Shown: positions 11,880 to 23,077, counted from the first letter of the stretch. The stretch: DNA of 64,000 nt from Cryptomeria japonica (GCF_030272615.1 NC_081415.1:192476270-192540269); one strand, 5' to 3'. Notes: generated from the sequence alone by a model not told the origin. A program made the numbers and translations.

Positions 11880-12135
11880 TTAGCTGAATTTACCCTATAT
11901 TTAGGTGAATCTACCCTTGTATCATTCCTTGATCTAGTATGTCATTCCACCAATCAATAATTTTTCCATATTCTTGGGAGAATACACTATCCCTTAGGTG
12001 AATATGCCATATCCTTAAATGAATCCTCCTTGTCATCATCCTAAGTCCTCTTTTTGTTAAGTCTTATCCCTTCATCTTTAGGAAAATCCACCTATCATTA
12101 TGTGAATCTACTTTCTCTTAGGTGAATCTATTTAA
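11880..12135. repeat. Degenerate repeats of 'ttaggtgaat'
   Basis: The phrase 'ttaggtgaatctacc' or a close variant appears at least five times (about 11898, 11995, 12013, 12095, 12118) with irregular spacing of 20-100 bases. No gene. Confidence 0.45.
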
Positions 12136-12629
12136 TCCAATTCACCCACTCTCATAATCACAACCTATTTAATCCTATTCCCCACATTCCCCTCCTCAAT
12201 AACCTCTGAAAATGGAATCACCAATATCTACCCTAAACCTCATACTACTAATCTCCCTCATTCCCCTCGCATACATATCCTCTCCTCCCTCCTCGGCCCT
12301 CACCCTAACTCTGAGGCGCAAACCCAACTCAAACACCACACACAATCCCGATATCCACCCACCCCTGGTTTCCTCGTCCGGTATCTAGTTTCTATCTATC
12401 CCCGGGTAATGGTTTACCCGCCTTCCTATTCATGGATTAGCGGTTCCAGCTTCCATCCATATATGGAATGGCAAGTTTCTCGATTTTGGTTGTACAACTA
12501 TCAAACTATAGGTAGGGTGGGATAGCAATAGTTCCGAGAAGTAATAGTTGGTTGGACACCCGAACCCGAAGACACAACAACCAATTCCAATCATGAGGTA
12601 GCATCAAAGCATAATCGAAGGGGGTTTTA

Positions 12630-12748
12630 ATCGCAAAATGGGGTAGCATACACACGGCATGTGAACTGTATGACGGAATACCTCAAAGAGATGTCATTTC
12701 ATGGAATTTTAAGATCGCAGGATATGCACAAAATGGATTAATTCGAAA
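12630..12748 (+). pseudogene. PPR protein fragment
   Basis: The plus-strand frame reads 'IAKWGSIHTACELYDGIPQ', then '[17 protein letters not shown]'. This is the PPR S/P-type consensus ([36 protein letters not shown]). It is about 40 codons with no start or further PPR motifs, ending in an A-rich run. It resembles repeats of the intact PPR gene at 42083-44425. It sits about 280 bases from a CACTA terminus (13031), so it may be a captured exon fragment or a local relic. Confidence 0.75.
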
Positions 12749-12889
12749 AAAAAAACCAGTTGCGAAAAAAAATTAGTTGCCTTCATTGAAAAACAAAGAG
12801 TTCTTACCTTGTTTGTGCAGAGATCGCTCCGGCGGGGGGGCAGGGAGGCAAGACGGCTTCAGTTTGCTTTCAAAATGAAAATGCCTTGT

Positions 12890-13031
12890 GTTTTTTTTTT
12901 AAAATAAAATGCCCGAGGTCGTCAGAATTCCGACGAACATGAGTATTTTTTTTAAAAAAAATCAAATTTTCACACAATGCTTCTTGTCCGTCGGAAACCT
13001 CCGTCGGAATTTGACCCCAAATGTATTAGTG
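12890..13031. mobile_element. CACTA transposon terminus (right end)
   Basis: The last 19 bases 'gaccccaaatgtattagtg' end in TAGTG and are the near-perfect inverse of the terminus at 49281, which begins 'cactagtacatttggggct'. Inside lie short subterminal motifs with the CGACGG/CCGTCGG core ('ccgtcggaa', 'attccgacga'), typical of CACTA ends. It directly abuts the truncated LTR at 13032. Which internal sequence belongs to this end is unclear; the TNP2 copy at 433-9575 is one candidate. Confidence 0.65.
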
Positions 13032-13346
13032 AGGATTAGGATTCCATCCAAAATCATCCATCCTAATGTGTGTAGTGTGGGGAATGAAGATCCCATGCTA
13101 GAGGGGTTGAACTCTCAGGTTGAGTATGAAAGGGAGTGGAAAAACATGGTCTCCTAGCCAAGAAAATGGAACTAACAAAACAACAAGAGCTTATCCTAGC
13201 CTAAGGACCTTGGGAAGGTCAGAGAGGGTAAGTCTTGCAGACCCTTGCAGGGTGTGAGGTGTAGAATCATTGGATGGTTCTTGTGTAACTTGGAGGAGAT
13301 ACCTAGACAAGGTAGCACAAACCGGTGAGAGGCAATCCACTCTACA
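13032..13346 (+). repeat. 5' LTR remnant of the chromovirus
   Basis: About 310 bases that align with the last third of the 3' LTR (19318-19627), sharing for example 'gtgtgtagtgtggggaatga' and the ending 'caatccactctaca'. The upstream 1.3 kb of the LTR is missing, replaced by the CACTA terminus ending at 13031. Confidence 0.85.
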
Positions 13347-13352
13347 TCAAAT

Positions 13353-13365
13353 TGGTATCAAAGCC
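13353..13365 (+). other. Primer binding site (Met-tRNA type)
   Basis: 'tggtatcaaagcc' lies six bases after the LTR end. It matches the TGGTATCAGAGC consensus complementary to the 3' end of methionine tRNA, with one change. It sets the element orientation as plus. Confidence 0.75.
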
Positions 13366-13387
13366 AATTGATTGAACAAAGTGGTGT

Positions 13388-14430
13388 ATGTCAGACCTAG
13401 AGGTAGATTCACAAGCCAACAACATGCCACCAAAGGCAATGAGCCAAGATGCCATCAAGAAGTTGGTCCAAGATATGCTTAGTGAAGCACGGGAGCAAGA
13501 AACCAAGAAAGGCAAGGGCAAAGTCACTGAATGGGGTGATGAAACCGATGATGAAGATGCAAATGTGATAGGAGTCATGATAGAAAAATGAGTTGGACAA
13601 AGATCATCAGATCTTCTTGGATGCCCTCAAGTCACTCAATAAGACAACATAGAAGGTTTACCTATCTACAGTGGAAGCCTAAATGGAGAAGAGTTATTGG
13701 TTTGGATAGAAGCCTTGAACAATCATTTTGAATACAAGGAAGTTGCAGAAGAAAAGAGGGTCAATTTGGCCAAGTCAAGATTGAAGGGATCAACCTTAGT
13801 GTGGTGGAATATGATGCAAGAAGAAAGAGAACAAATTGGGAAAAAGAAGATCACCTCTTGGGAGAGGATGAAGATTAGGGTTAAAACTCAATTCCTACCT
13901 ATAGATTATGAGGTGCAGATGCACATGAAGTTGCAGCATTTGAAACAAAGAGAAATGGATATGAGTACCTATACAGAGGAGTTCAACAAACTTACCCTAA
14001 GAGATAGGAAGCAAGAGGAAGAAGTGGAGAAGGTTGCAAGGTACTTAAATGACCTTAGACAAAACATTCAAGATGAGATCAGCATGATAGCACCTGACAC
14101 AGTCCATAAATGCTTTTAGTTAGCCTTGAGAGCATAAAATAAGATCAAAAAGAAAGGTGAACATAATCAAAGGGGCAGAGGTGGCAAAGGTTACAAAGGA
14201 AGAGGCACCTTTGGAAGGGGTTGTAATCCCAGCAAGAATGATGAAGGCAATCAATCGCAGAATGGTGGTGATAATCCTAACAAAGGAGGATAGTTTAGAG
14301 GCAACCCTAGAGGGAGAAATAACTATAGAGGCAAATTTGGCAATTCGGGAAGAGGAACCACAGTCTTCATTGGCAAATGCTACCATTGTCATCAAGTGGG
14401 GCATACAATGAGTTGATGTCCTGAAAAGAC
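13388..14430 (+). pseudogene. Gag polyprotein of the chromovirus, broken
   Basis: The frame opens with 'MSDLEVDSQANNMPPKAMS' and continues after stops at 13591 and about 13640 into a capsid-like region (13697-14119) with 'LAKSRLKGSTLVWWNMM' and 'YTEEFNKLTL', as in plant retrotransposon gag. An Arg/Gly-rich segment follows. The CCHC zinc knuckle 'CYHCHQVGHTMS' is at about 14369-14415, with a TGA just before its last Cys, probably from a CGA codon. At least five stops are in frame. Confidence 0.85.
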
Positions 14431-14639
14431 TTCAAGCTCTCATATGGGAGACAAGAGAACTTAGTTGGTGCAAGAGGAGGATTTTCAAAGTGTTACCTTG
14501 CCAATCAACAAGGCAGGACCAATCCTAGAAGGAGAGAGCCTGATGCTGAGAAGGACCTTGTTGAAGGTACCACAGTCTAAAGAACCTACTCAAAGGAAAA
14601 CACTTTTCAAAACCACCTGTAGGTCTCATGGTAATATTT

Positions 14640-16490
14640 GTAAAGTTATAGTGGCTTCATGGTCTACTGAGAACATTGTAGCAGTTGAGATGGTAGGCAA
14701 ACTAAAATTGAAAACGCTGCCACATACCACCCCCTATAAGGTATCTTGGTCGAGTAAGGGTTAGCATGTGCTTGTAGATGATTAAGCTTGTGTAGATTTT
14801 GAAATAGGAGATTACAAGGATAGTGGGATATGTGACATATTACCCATGGATGCATGTCACTTGCTGTTAGGATGACCTTGGCAATACGATGTCAAAGCCA
14901 TACATGATGGGGGGAAGAATTCCTATGTTATCACCAAGGAGGGTAGAAAGTTTCAAATGGATCCTTTTGATTGATCAAGGTGAAGAAAGACATGTTGGAT
15001 CAAGTGTTATGTTTCTCAGTGGGAAAGAGTTCTTCAAATTGTTGAAGCAAGAAGGGAACCAAGGATGTGCTCTTATAGTGAAACCCAAAGAAGAGACAAA
15101 GATTGAAACCAAACTGGTGATACTACAAGAGGTGTGGACCTTACTAGACCTGTACAAAGACATAGTTGTCAATAATATTCTGTATGCCTTACCCCTTATG
15201 AGATATGTTAACCATCAGATAGACCTTATACCTGGTTCAAATTTGCCAAACAAAGCTGCTTATAAAATGACACCTACTCAAAATGAGGAAATAGAAAAGC
15301 AAGTGCAGGAATTGATAGATAAGGGGTTGATAAAGAAGAGTTTAAGTCCATGTGTAGTGCCTACTATTTTGGCACCTAAGAAAGATGGTAAGTGGAGTAT
15401 GTGCACCGATTCAAGGGCCATCAACAAAATCACAATTAGATACCGGTTTCCAATGCCAAGGATTGAGGATCTAATGGATTACCTCGGTGGAGATTGCTAC
15501 TTTTCTAAAGTGGATTTGAAATCAAGTTATCATCAAATTAGGATCAGACCTGGTGATGAATGGAAAATAACCTTTGAAACAAATGAGGGGCTCTATGAAT
15601 GGTTGTTGATGCCCTTTGGGCTCACAAACACACCTAGTACCTTCATGAGACTCATGAATGAGGTTCTTGCAGAATTCATTGGTAAGTTTGTAATTGTTTC
15701 TTTTGATGACATTCTAATTTTTAGCAAGTCAAAAGAGGAGAATATCAAACATCTGAATCAAGTTTTGAGGAAGCTACATCAAGAAAAGTTGATGATCAAC
15801 TTGGATAAATGTGAGTTTTTCAAAAATGAATTGGTGTATCTTGGTTTTGTAGTTTCTCAAGGTTGTTTAAAAATGGATCCATCAAAAGTGAAAGCAATAG
15901 TGAATTGGCCTACTCCTAAGTCAATGGGAGATGTAACAAGTTTCCATGGTTTAGCTTCTTTTTATAGGAAACTCATTAGAGGTTTTATCCATGTGTGTGC
16001 ACCTATCTTGAACAACATCAAAGGTGGGATAAAATGTCAGTTTAAGTGGACTAGTGCAGCAAACAAGGGGTTTGAGTTATTAAAAAAAAAGGTAGCAAAA
16101 CTTCCTTACCTTAGGCTCCTTGTTTTCAATCATCTCTTTACTATGGAGTGTGATGCCAGCAAGTTGGCTATAGGGGCCGTTTTGAGCCAAGAAGGTCACC
16201 TGGTTGCATTTTTCTCTAAGAAGCTCAATGAAGCAAAACAAAAGTATTCTACCTATAATCTAGAGTTATATGCCATGGCGCAAGAACACAAGAAGTGGTT
16301 GCATTATTTATTACCTAAAGAGTTCATAGTCTACAAGTTGATAATCATGCACTTGGTTTTTTGAATGGGAAGGAGAAATTGAATCAAAGACACCTCAAGT
16401 GGGTTCAGTTTTTGCAGGCCTACACCTTTTCCATCAAACACAAGAAAGGAGTCACCAATAAGGTAGAAGATGCGTTAAATAGAAGGGTTA
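14640..16490 (+). pseudogene. Protease-RT-RNase H part of chromovirus pol, broken
   Basis: A protease remnant lies at about 14690-14900 ('MDACHLLLG' followed by a stop, 'PWQYDVKAIHDGG'). A 491-codon open stretch (14889-16364) holds the RT: 'SPCVVPTILAPKKDGKWSM', 'DSRAINKITIRYRFPMPRI', 'YFSKVDLKSSYHQIRIRPG' and 'LMPFGLTNTPSTFMRLMNE'. The catalytic box reads 'VSFDDILIFSK', so the Tyr of YxDD is Ser. RNase H begins at 'FTMECDASKLAIGAVLSQE'. A one-base frameshift near 16342 moves the rest of RNase H ('DNHALGFLNGKEKLNQRHL') into the next frame. Not functional. Confidence 0.9.
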
Positions 16491-16499
16491 TAACCATTC

Positions 16500-18002
16500 A
16501 AGAAGTACAACTACAAAGTGTGGGGTTAAATGACCTCAAAGACCTCTACCAAGGGAACAAACATTTTGGTGAAGCATATGATGTTTGATCAAATTTTGCT
16601 AATGCTTGTCATGTTGCCTATTCTGATTTTATGTTGCAGGAAGGCTTATTGTTTAAAGGACACCTACTTTGCATACCAATATTCTCTATGAGAGACAATA
16701 TCATCAAGGAGAAGCATCAAGGCAGTCTATGTGGACATTTTGGTCTTGACAAGACCTTATAGCAGGTTGGTAGGTTCTACCATTGGCCTAAACTACAGTC
16801 AGATGTTAGGAAGTTTGTGGAGAAATGTGCTATTTGTCAAAAGGCTAAAGGTACCTCTAGCAATGCAGGTTTGTATCAGCCTCTAGCCATACCAACAAGG
16901 CCATGGGAGTGTGTGAGTATGGACTTTGTTCTTGGTTTACCTAGAACTCCAAGAGGATATGACAGTGTCTATGTCATAGTGGATAGATTCAACAAGATGA
17001 AACACTTTGTGCCTTGCAAATGCACTAATGATGCCTCCCTATATAGAAGGGTTGTTCTTCAAAGAAATTGTAAGGATCCATGGTTTATCTCTTAGCATTG
17101 TGAGTGATAGGGATACAAAATTTGTAAGCCACTTTTGGCGAACCTTGTGGAAGAAACTTGGTACTAACCTTTCTTTTCATTTGCATACCATCCACAATTT
17201 GATGATCAAACGAAAGTGGTAAACAGGTCCTTGGGTAATCTACTGAGATGTCTCACCAAACAACATGGTCAAGTTTGGGACCTAGTATTGGGACAAGCAG
17301 AGTATGCCTACAATGACTCTGTCAATAGAAGCACACGCCCGAGTCCATTTGAGATTGTATATGAATGTCATCCAAGGGGTATTTTGGAACTCAAATATCT
17401 CAATGCCATGGATAATAGGAGTGTTCAAGGTGAAAACTTTGCAAAGAATATGAAGGAGATCCATGAACAAGTCAAGAAAACATTGCAGTAGAACAATGAG
17501 AAATACAAGACACAAGAAAACAAAACAAGAAGAGAAGTACACTACAAGGTAGGTTATCTCGTTATGGCCTATCTACAAAAAGGAAAGACTTCCTAAGGGA
17601 CAGCCTATCAAACTATGCATGAAGAAGATTGGACCTCTTAAGGTTGTGCATAAGTTTGGCAACAATGCCTATGAGGTAGAACTACCACCAAACTTGGGTA
17701 TATCATCAATCTTTAATGTATGTGATTTTTTCCAGTATAAAGGAACTCAGTCAAATGCAAATCAAGAAGAGTCTCTTGCTACTGAAGATGTAGATTGGAT
17801 ACAAGACCTGCCTCCAAGCCAACCAGTGACATTGGAATGCATTTTAGATTCCAAGATTGTCAAAAGGACTAGGAAAGGAGTCTATAGAGACTACCTAATT
17901 AACTGGACAGGTCTCCCTGAATCTAAAGCTACATGGAAGTCTGAAGGAGATATACTACAACATGGAACCACTGTTCAAGCCCTATCCACTCAAGGGACTT
18001 GA
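16500..18002 (+). pseudogene. Integrase and chromodomain of the chromovirus, broken
   Basis: The zinc-binding head has 'HQGSLCGHFGLDKTL' and 'FVEKCAICQKAKG' (HHCC type). The core has '[19 protein letters not shown]' and '[16 protein letters not shown]' (both catalytic Asp). Where DGQTE usually supplies the catalytic Glu, the frame reads '[11 protein letters not shown]', so Glu is Lys. Frames change near 17070 and 17190. The C-terminus (17619-18002) has 'GVYRDYLINWTGLPESKAT' and 'WKSEGDI', a chromodomain, which in this class steers integration toward chromatin marks. Confidence 0.88.
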
Positions 18003-18023
18003 GTTCTTCCTACCCTGGGAGTA

Positions 18024-19627
18024 TGGTGCAGGGGCACTTAGTAATTTTTGTTGAGTTTGTTTCCAGGATGTTGGAATCATGTTTTTAGTTTTGTAGTAAG
18101 GCCAAGAGGCCATTAAGTGTGTGCTCAAATGATTTTAAGGGCCCTAAGAGTCTTTGTTTGGCCAATGTTGGCTTGTGAGCTCTTAAGGGTGCCAGGTAGA
18201 GCACTTAATAGGATAAATTGTTTGTCAGTAATGTAGGTTGGTTGACGTTGTTTTGAAGTTGTTAAGGTCATATGATTCAATTGAAAATGACTAAGTTTGA
18301 GTTTGAGCCAAACTCGCTCACCTATGCAACAAATTGCTCATAACAGCTTTGCAACATTTTCATACACCAACACTTAGTTGGTTGACAAAATTAGTTGTGA
18401 GCTTTTGTAACTACTCCAAGGCCAGTATAAGGCTTGGAAAGACCGATGAAAAATAGTTGGTCATTGTTGTTGAAGATCTGAAAGCAAATAAACAATTTTG
18501 GTTTCCTATTTGGTGTGTTTTCCTGAATTTTTGCTTCTCTTTGCAAGTTTGTACGACCTGTACGGATAGAGCATCCCAAAACAGGGACATGGATTATTAG
18601 TATGGTGTCTTATCTTCATTTTTTTTTTTAATTTGGAGTCTTGAAGTGTTGTTGTTTGTGAATAGACTCCATTTTGTTGCAAGTAGGTCCAAGGGCCCTA
18701 AAATTAGTGTTTTGAGAGAAAAATGGCTCCAACCTAACATTCCATGATGGATTTCCTCTCTGAAAACTTTTGGAATGATAGGTTGCATTGTATTCTATGT
18801 TTTATTTTTGGTTTTGAGTCAGGGGAAGTCAAAACAGAGATTTTCCACCATACCCTAGGCTTGGCACGTTGAGTTGGCAAGTGTTAGGAATCATGGATAA
18901 CAGGCCCTAATTGGGTGAATCTGGTGGGTGGAGGTGAAGTATGTTTGGTTTGGAATTCCATATGGAAGCACAGGCCCCAAACTATCATCAATTCACTTAA
19001 ACAATCGGACCGATGAAGGAGTTTTGATCAATCCCTACTTTTAGGCCTAAAATCTAGGCCTAACTCAACCAGTAAGGATTAGATATGTTAGTGACAGAAA
19101 ACCACCTCTGGTTTTGCAATATTGTATGTAAACCCCAAAAGGGTGTATGGAATGTAAAATAGTTCATAGGTTTGTTAAGGAGGTTTAACTGGTAAATGCA
19201 GAATACCCCGCTGACAGGGCTATTAGAATTAGGTCTCCAGTTAGGCCTAAAAGTGCAGTTTGTTTGTAAAACACCAAACCAGTAGATGTCTAAAGCTCTT
19301 GAGTAAGGAATAGATTTGGGAATCCATCCAAAAATCATCCACCCTAATGTGTGTAGTGTGGGGAATGAAGATCATGTGGTAGAGGGGTTGAACTCTTAGG
19401 TTGAGTGTGAAAGGGAGTGGAAAAACAAGGTCTCCTAGCCAAGAAAACGGAACTCACAAAACAACAAGAGCTTATCCTAGCCTAAGGACCTTGGGAAGGT
19501 CAGAGAGGGTAAGTCTTGAAGACCTTTGGAGAATGTGAGGTGTAGAATCATTGGATAGTTCTTGTATAGATTGGAGGAGATACCTAGACAAGGTAGCACA
19601 AACCGGTGAGAGGCAATCCACTCTACA
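18024..19627 (+). repeat. 3' LTR of the chromovirus
   Basis: It starts after a purine tract ('cctgggagta') at 'tggtgcagggg' and ends 'ccactctaca', with TG...CA ends. It is about 1.6 kb. The last 310 bases match the 5' LTR remnant at 13032-13346. The left limit is inferred from the purine tract. Confidence 0.75.
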
Positions 19628-19748
19628 TTTAATTGGTATCAGAACCAATTGATTGAACAAAGTGGTGTATGTCAGACCCAGAGGTAGAGTCAGAAGCCAG
19701 CAACATGCCACCAAAGGCAATGAGACAAGAGGCCATCAGGAAGTTGGT
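19628..19748 (+). pseudogene. Second PBS and gag start after the 3' LTR
   Basis: After the LTR end the sequence goes on as 'ttggtatcagaaccaattg' and then the gag start ('atgccaccaaaggcaatgag'), parallel to 13347-13470. It stops within 'gaagttggt' at WAK-region DNA. An LTR followed by a fresh internal region implies that tandem copies sharing an LTR once existed here and the second was truncated. Confidence 0.85.
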
Positions 19749-20750
19749 GGGACCCTCTCACAAACACTCTAGATCTCATTCATGTATGAGATAAACTAGA
19801 AGATTGCATTCCTCTCTCCTCTATTACTGCTCTAGCAACCTAGCACTCTGATATTTATTTCAATGTTCTTATACTCTGAAATTTTTATCTTGTGTGAATT
19901 CTATAGATGTAACCTTTTCTTTAAAAGAATTATATATCAAAAACATATGTTAAGAAACATGCCATCATCCTTTTCAATTGAACTACAATCTTTAAAAGAC
20001 TGATTTTCCTGCTTAAATATAATAATAATTGAAAGACAAACGACGTGGTTACCTATAACTCTAGGTATGAGGAGTTGTTTGAGCTCGGCGGCTAGCATCT
20101 TGATCCATTTTGAAAGCTATCACCAGAATAATTCTTTGTACATGAACAATTGTAAGAACCAGGAAAATTGGTACATACCCCATCGGCGGATGGTTCAACG
20201 CACTGATTCAATTCTTTGAGGCTGCACTCGTCCACATCTATACATTTAAAAGAGTGACGAGAGTCTTCAAAACAAGAAAAATACATCCTACCAGATAAAC
20301 TTTCTAGATTTCATCATACCTGTGCAACCAGTGCCATTACAGAGTCGATGCATTCCCTTCATATCCCGAGAAAATTTGCATGTGTGGGCTTCCCCCGCTG
20401 CAGAGTCAATGCATTCGGCTTCCAAGGCACACAAGTACTTGGTTGTTCCTTTCTCCGTTGAGCAGTTCTCATAGTCGATGCCCCACTGGAGCAGGAGACC
20501 GTAATGTCCCCTCGCCAACTAGCCAAAGTCATGCTCAGGAAGGTCCCGAGTAAGTGGATCAAGAATGCTAGAGAAGTTGCACACTCTCGGAAAGTCCTTA
20601 TACGTAATTCCCCCACCAGTGAAATTTATTGTCCTATGTTTTCCTAGAATACCAACTTCACAACACCCATAGGCATTGTAGTATTTGGATCAAATTGATT
20701 AAGTCATGCAGATTCATAGTACCCCTGCCCATCATCAAGTGTAAAAGAAC

Positions 20751-21007
20751 TGATAAAATTAAACGAGCAGAGAAAATCATATAAATAATACAAAACAACA
20801 AAAGTAGACACATAACACAGTACACACCAATTAATGGCTACGTCCGCTCTCAAACAGGAAATAACTTTTATTAATCGATGTCCAATTACACATAGTACAT
20901 CATGTATGGGCTGCACACAGCCATTTATATAAGCATATTCAGATATGAAATGAAGAGTCTAGAGAAGGCGAATAGTCATGTGACCATTGAGCTTCATATT
21001 CCCAACA
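20751..21007 (-). repeat. 3' LTR of the 20751-23369 element
   Basis: 257 bases, minus-strand TGTTGGG...TTATCA. Compared with its partner (23094-23369) it lacks about 19 bases near 'gtgaattatagaggttcacc' and has scattered changes, so the insertion is not recent. Confidence 0.9.
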
Positions 21008-21124
21008 ATCTCCCCCGTGAAGACCAACCGGAATAATGATGCACTGTAACAATCCCTGCATCTCCATTGCTAAACTCATATTATGACCAGGCCCATCGAA
21101 GATTTTAACTTCACAAGACTTTGC

Positions 21125-21781
21125 TCACGAACACGTATCAGTGCCTATTACTCTTACTCTTGTGAGCACAAACTTGTATATTAATCCATAATGAAGAGCA
21201 CCACTTTTTGTTGACTCATGAAATACTCCTTCATCCTCAGACCCCTTATACGCATGCACAATATATTCACTTTTTACTGTGCTCCCCCTTAACAGAAAAA
21301 CAATCAACTTCACTAGATTCCCAACTACATAAGACTCAAGCACCAGCGTCCATGCGTTGCTACTCGCAATGTCCACAAACTGGTTCATCGTGGTTATCGA
21401 ATGGTAATTCTATAGCTCGTGCTCATCCACAAGGATGCGATAAATTATAACATGGTGTGTTCGATCAAGAAGCTCCAAGCGCTCAGTATTAGTGGTAGCG
21501 GGGATCCATGAAATGAGGCTCACCTCCCTCGCACTACCCACACCGCCATCACCGCACACTATGTTGCAGTTGCGTACAAAGTGCTTATACATTTCTGGCT
21601 CATCGAAACGGCTCACCACCGACCACACCAACTCCACCCACTGTGCCACCATCCACGAGCAGTGCTCTGCCGGCACATCGTACGTGTGGTACCACAAAAT
21701 CACATCCCGCACCACCTCCACATCCCGTGGATTCAAACCGCTGGGAATCGAACTCCACACCCGCGAAACTATCTTCTCCAT
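21125..21781 (-). pseudogene. PYR/PYL/RCAR-like ABA receptor fragment inside LTR element
   Basis: Minus-strand 21781-21410 then, after one in-frame TAG (21412-21410), 21409-21125. It matches the START-like fold of PYL receptors: 'VELVWSVVSRFDEPEMYKH', 'GDGGVGSAREVSLISWIPA', 'TTNTERLELLD', 'NYHSITTMNQF' and 'WTLVLESYVV'. In the family these bind abscisic acid and inhibit PP2C phosphatases. Key positions differ: the ABA-contacting Lys (HFxKxC) is Arg in 'HFVRNC', the SGLPA gate is 'SWIPA', and the HRL latch is 'HEL'. The C-terminal helix after ESYVV is replaced by unrelated sequence. Its lead-in continues directly from the HSP110-like piece. Probably non-functional as a receptor. Confidence 0.8.
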
Positions 21782-21784
21782 TAA

Positions 21785-22020
21785 TCATTCAATATTAAGC
21801 GACACCTCTGCGATTGCACACAGAACCTTCTGAAGCTTCTCACAAGCAAGACGAGGCCTCAAGCTCACGTGAAGATTTGTAAAAACATCATGCTCGTTGT
21901 CTTTTTAAATTTCTTGGTAAAATGATTGAAAAGAACATTGTCAAAATCTTTGCCGCCTCCGTCAGTATCAACGGAAATGCCTCTATTCTTTGTCGCTGCC
22001 TCCACCTGTTTAATATCCTT
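21785..22020 (-). pseudogene. HSP110/HSP70-15-like fragment inside LTR element
   Basis: Minus-strand reading 'GGGKDFDNVLFNHFTKKFK', then after a frame change near 21900 'HDVFTNLHVSLRP', 'RLACEKLQKVLCAIAEVSL' and 'NIE', stop, 'LME'. It matches the nucleotide-binding domain of plant HSP110-type HSP70s (GGRDFDEVLFNHF...ACEKLKKVLSAN...NIECLM). Only a short internal exon segment is present. It is fused downstream to the PYL-like piece. Confidence 0.65.
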
Positions 22021-22159
22021 AGCTTCCAATTTTCTCATCAAAGACTCCTCTGCCACAAATTGCAATTCGACAAGAATAACCATGGTTGTTAAAATCTCAA
22101 TGGCCTTTCCTCCACTAGTTGTCATAGTCATCACTCCATGATCAAGTGCATCACAAGAA

Positions 22160-23077
22160 AGTCATTTATAATCTACTTTGTTTACTCGAATTAAGCCTCT
22201 GTCATTTGCCACAGGTGGCCTGTAATCTTGTCGGTCCCCTGGCATAGGACCCCTTCGACTTCCAAAATCTTCACAGAGACTCTGCACCGTCTCTCCTGAC
22301 CCAATAGCAGTTGATATTCTTCTGCTGGAGTTGGGCATACCGAGCATCAGATTCTCCCTCGTCTTCTTATAATGTTTTGGGGTTTAAATTATTTTCTCTT
22401 CAAATTTTGCAAACTCATTGAACACATCTAACTTTCCAATCTATCCAACTGCTTTGTCAAAATCACTATCCTCATCATCATGGGAGTGCCTCTTCATTTT
22501 TGCCAAGGTCATGCCATCTGCAGAGCTCTCCAAAGCCAAAAATAATCTCAGGCTTCTTTGCCTTGCTACCTCACTCTAATCTGCACCCTCGTCATCTTGG
22601 GAGTCAACAACATATTCAACTTAGGTCTCTGAAGGCATACATGCTTTCTCCTACAATCTTCTGAGTTCCTCCTCTTCAGCAACAACTTCTTTTCCAGCAT
22701 CTTTTTGCCCAGAAATTCCAGCATTTATACAGGAACCATCATCAATTCCAACCAAGGCATCGTGGGGCTCAACCTTCACCAAGAAATGCCAATAATTTTC
22801 CGGCCATTAACAGTTTCGCCAATACGTGCCAAAGCTGGCTCAAGAGAGGATTAAATAAGAATCCCAACATCCTTCTCTTTAGCTAAATTCTCCTCTTTAA
22901 TTGAATTATCTTTTTTAATTGAATTCTTCTCTTTAGTTGAATTTCTCTTTTTTCATCCAGCCATCCCACCAATGTACACAATGCTTGAAGCACAGATAAA
23001 CATGGAACGTAAAATTACCATACAAATTTTGAATTTTACCTTCTCCTTCTTCTTCCATCTCTTCTCAAGCCAACCTA
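22160..23077 (-). pseudogene. Gag-like remnant of the non-autonomous LTR element
   Basis: Decayed minus-strand frames with acidic stretches near 22700-22600 and a phrase 'TPKHYKKTRENLML' (about 22390-22345). This parallels 'TPKHNTMTGENLMA' in the sister element (24620-24678), so the region is family-specific sequence rather than captured host DNA. The last block (22347-22165) reads 'SSRRISTAIGSGETVQSLC' and is unrecognised. Confidence 0.5.

Larger units (their letters stand above)
9576..12629. other. Gene-free spacer, possibly containing the CACTA 5' region
   Basis: No coding region was recognised on either strand. It holds the clustered repeats listed separately at 10488-10805 and 11880-12135. 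A 23-base phrase with 'agcatggtttcatcatact' occurs twice, near 11440 and 11803. It may contain the promoter side of the CACTA copy starting at 9575, but no terminus matching CACTA was identified here. Confidence 0.4.
13032..19748 (+). mobile_element. Ty3/gypsy chromovirus, decayed, with truncated 5' LTR
   Basis: Order on the plus strand: LTR remnant (13032-13346), PBS, gag with zinc knuckle, protease, reverse transcriptase, RNase H, integrase, chromodomain, 3' LTR (18024-19627). The RT-RH-IN order with a C-terminal chromodomain defines a plant chromovirus. Multiple stops and frameshifts are present in every domain. The 5' LTR is cut by a CACTA end. After the 3' LTR the sequence continues into a second PBS and gag start and is then cut off at WAK-region DNA. 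Confidence 0.9.

Noticed and set aside
12336-12560. Possible promoter or gene start in a GC-richer patch
   Set aside because: No open frame, splice pattern or homologous copy supports it.
13353-13365. tRNA-like match at PBS sites (also 23079-23090 and 23967-23978)
   Set aside because: Only the 12-13-base primer complement is present; there is no cloverleaf, so no tRNA gene.
21492-21833. 113-codon plus-strand frame
   Set aside because: Antisense shadow of the PYL-like fragment.
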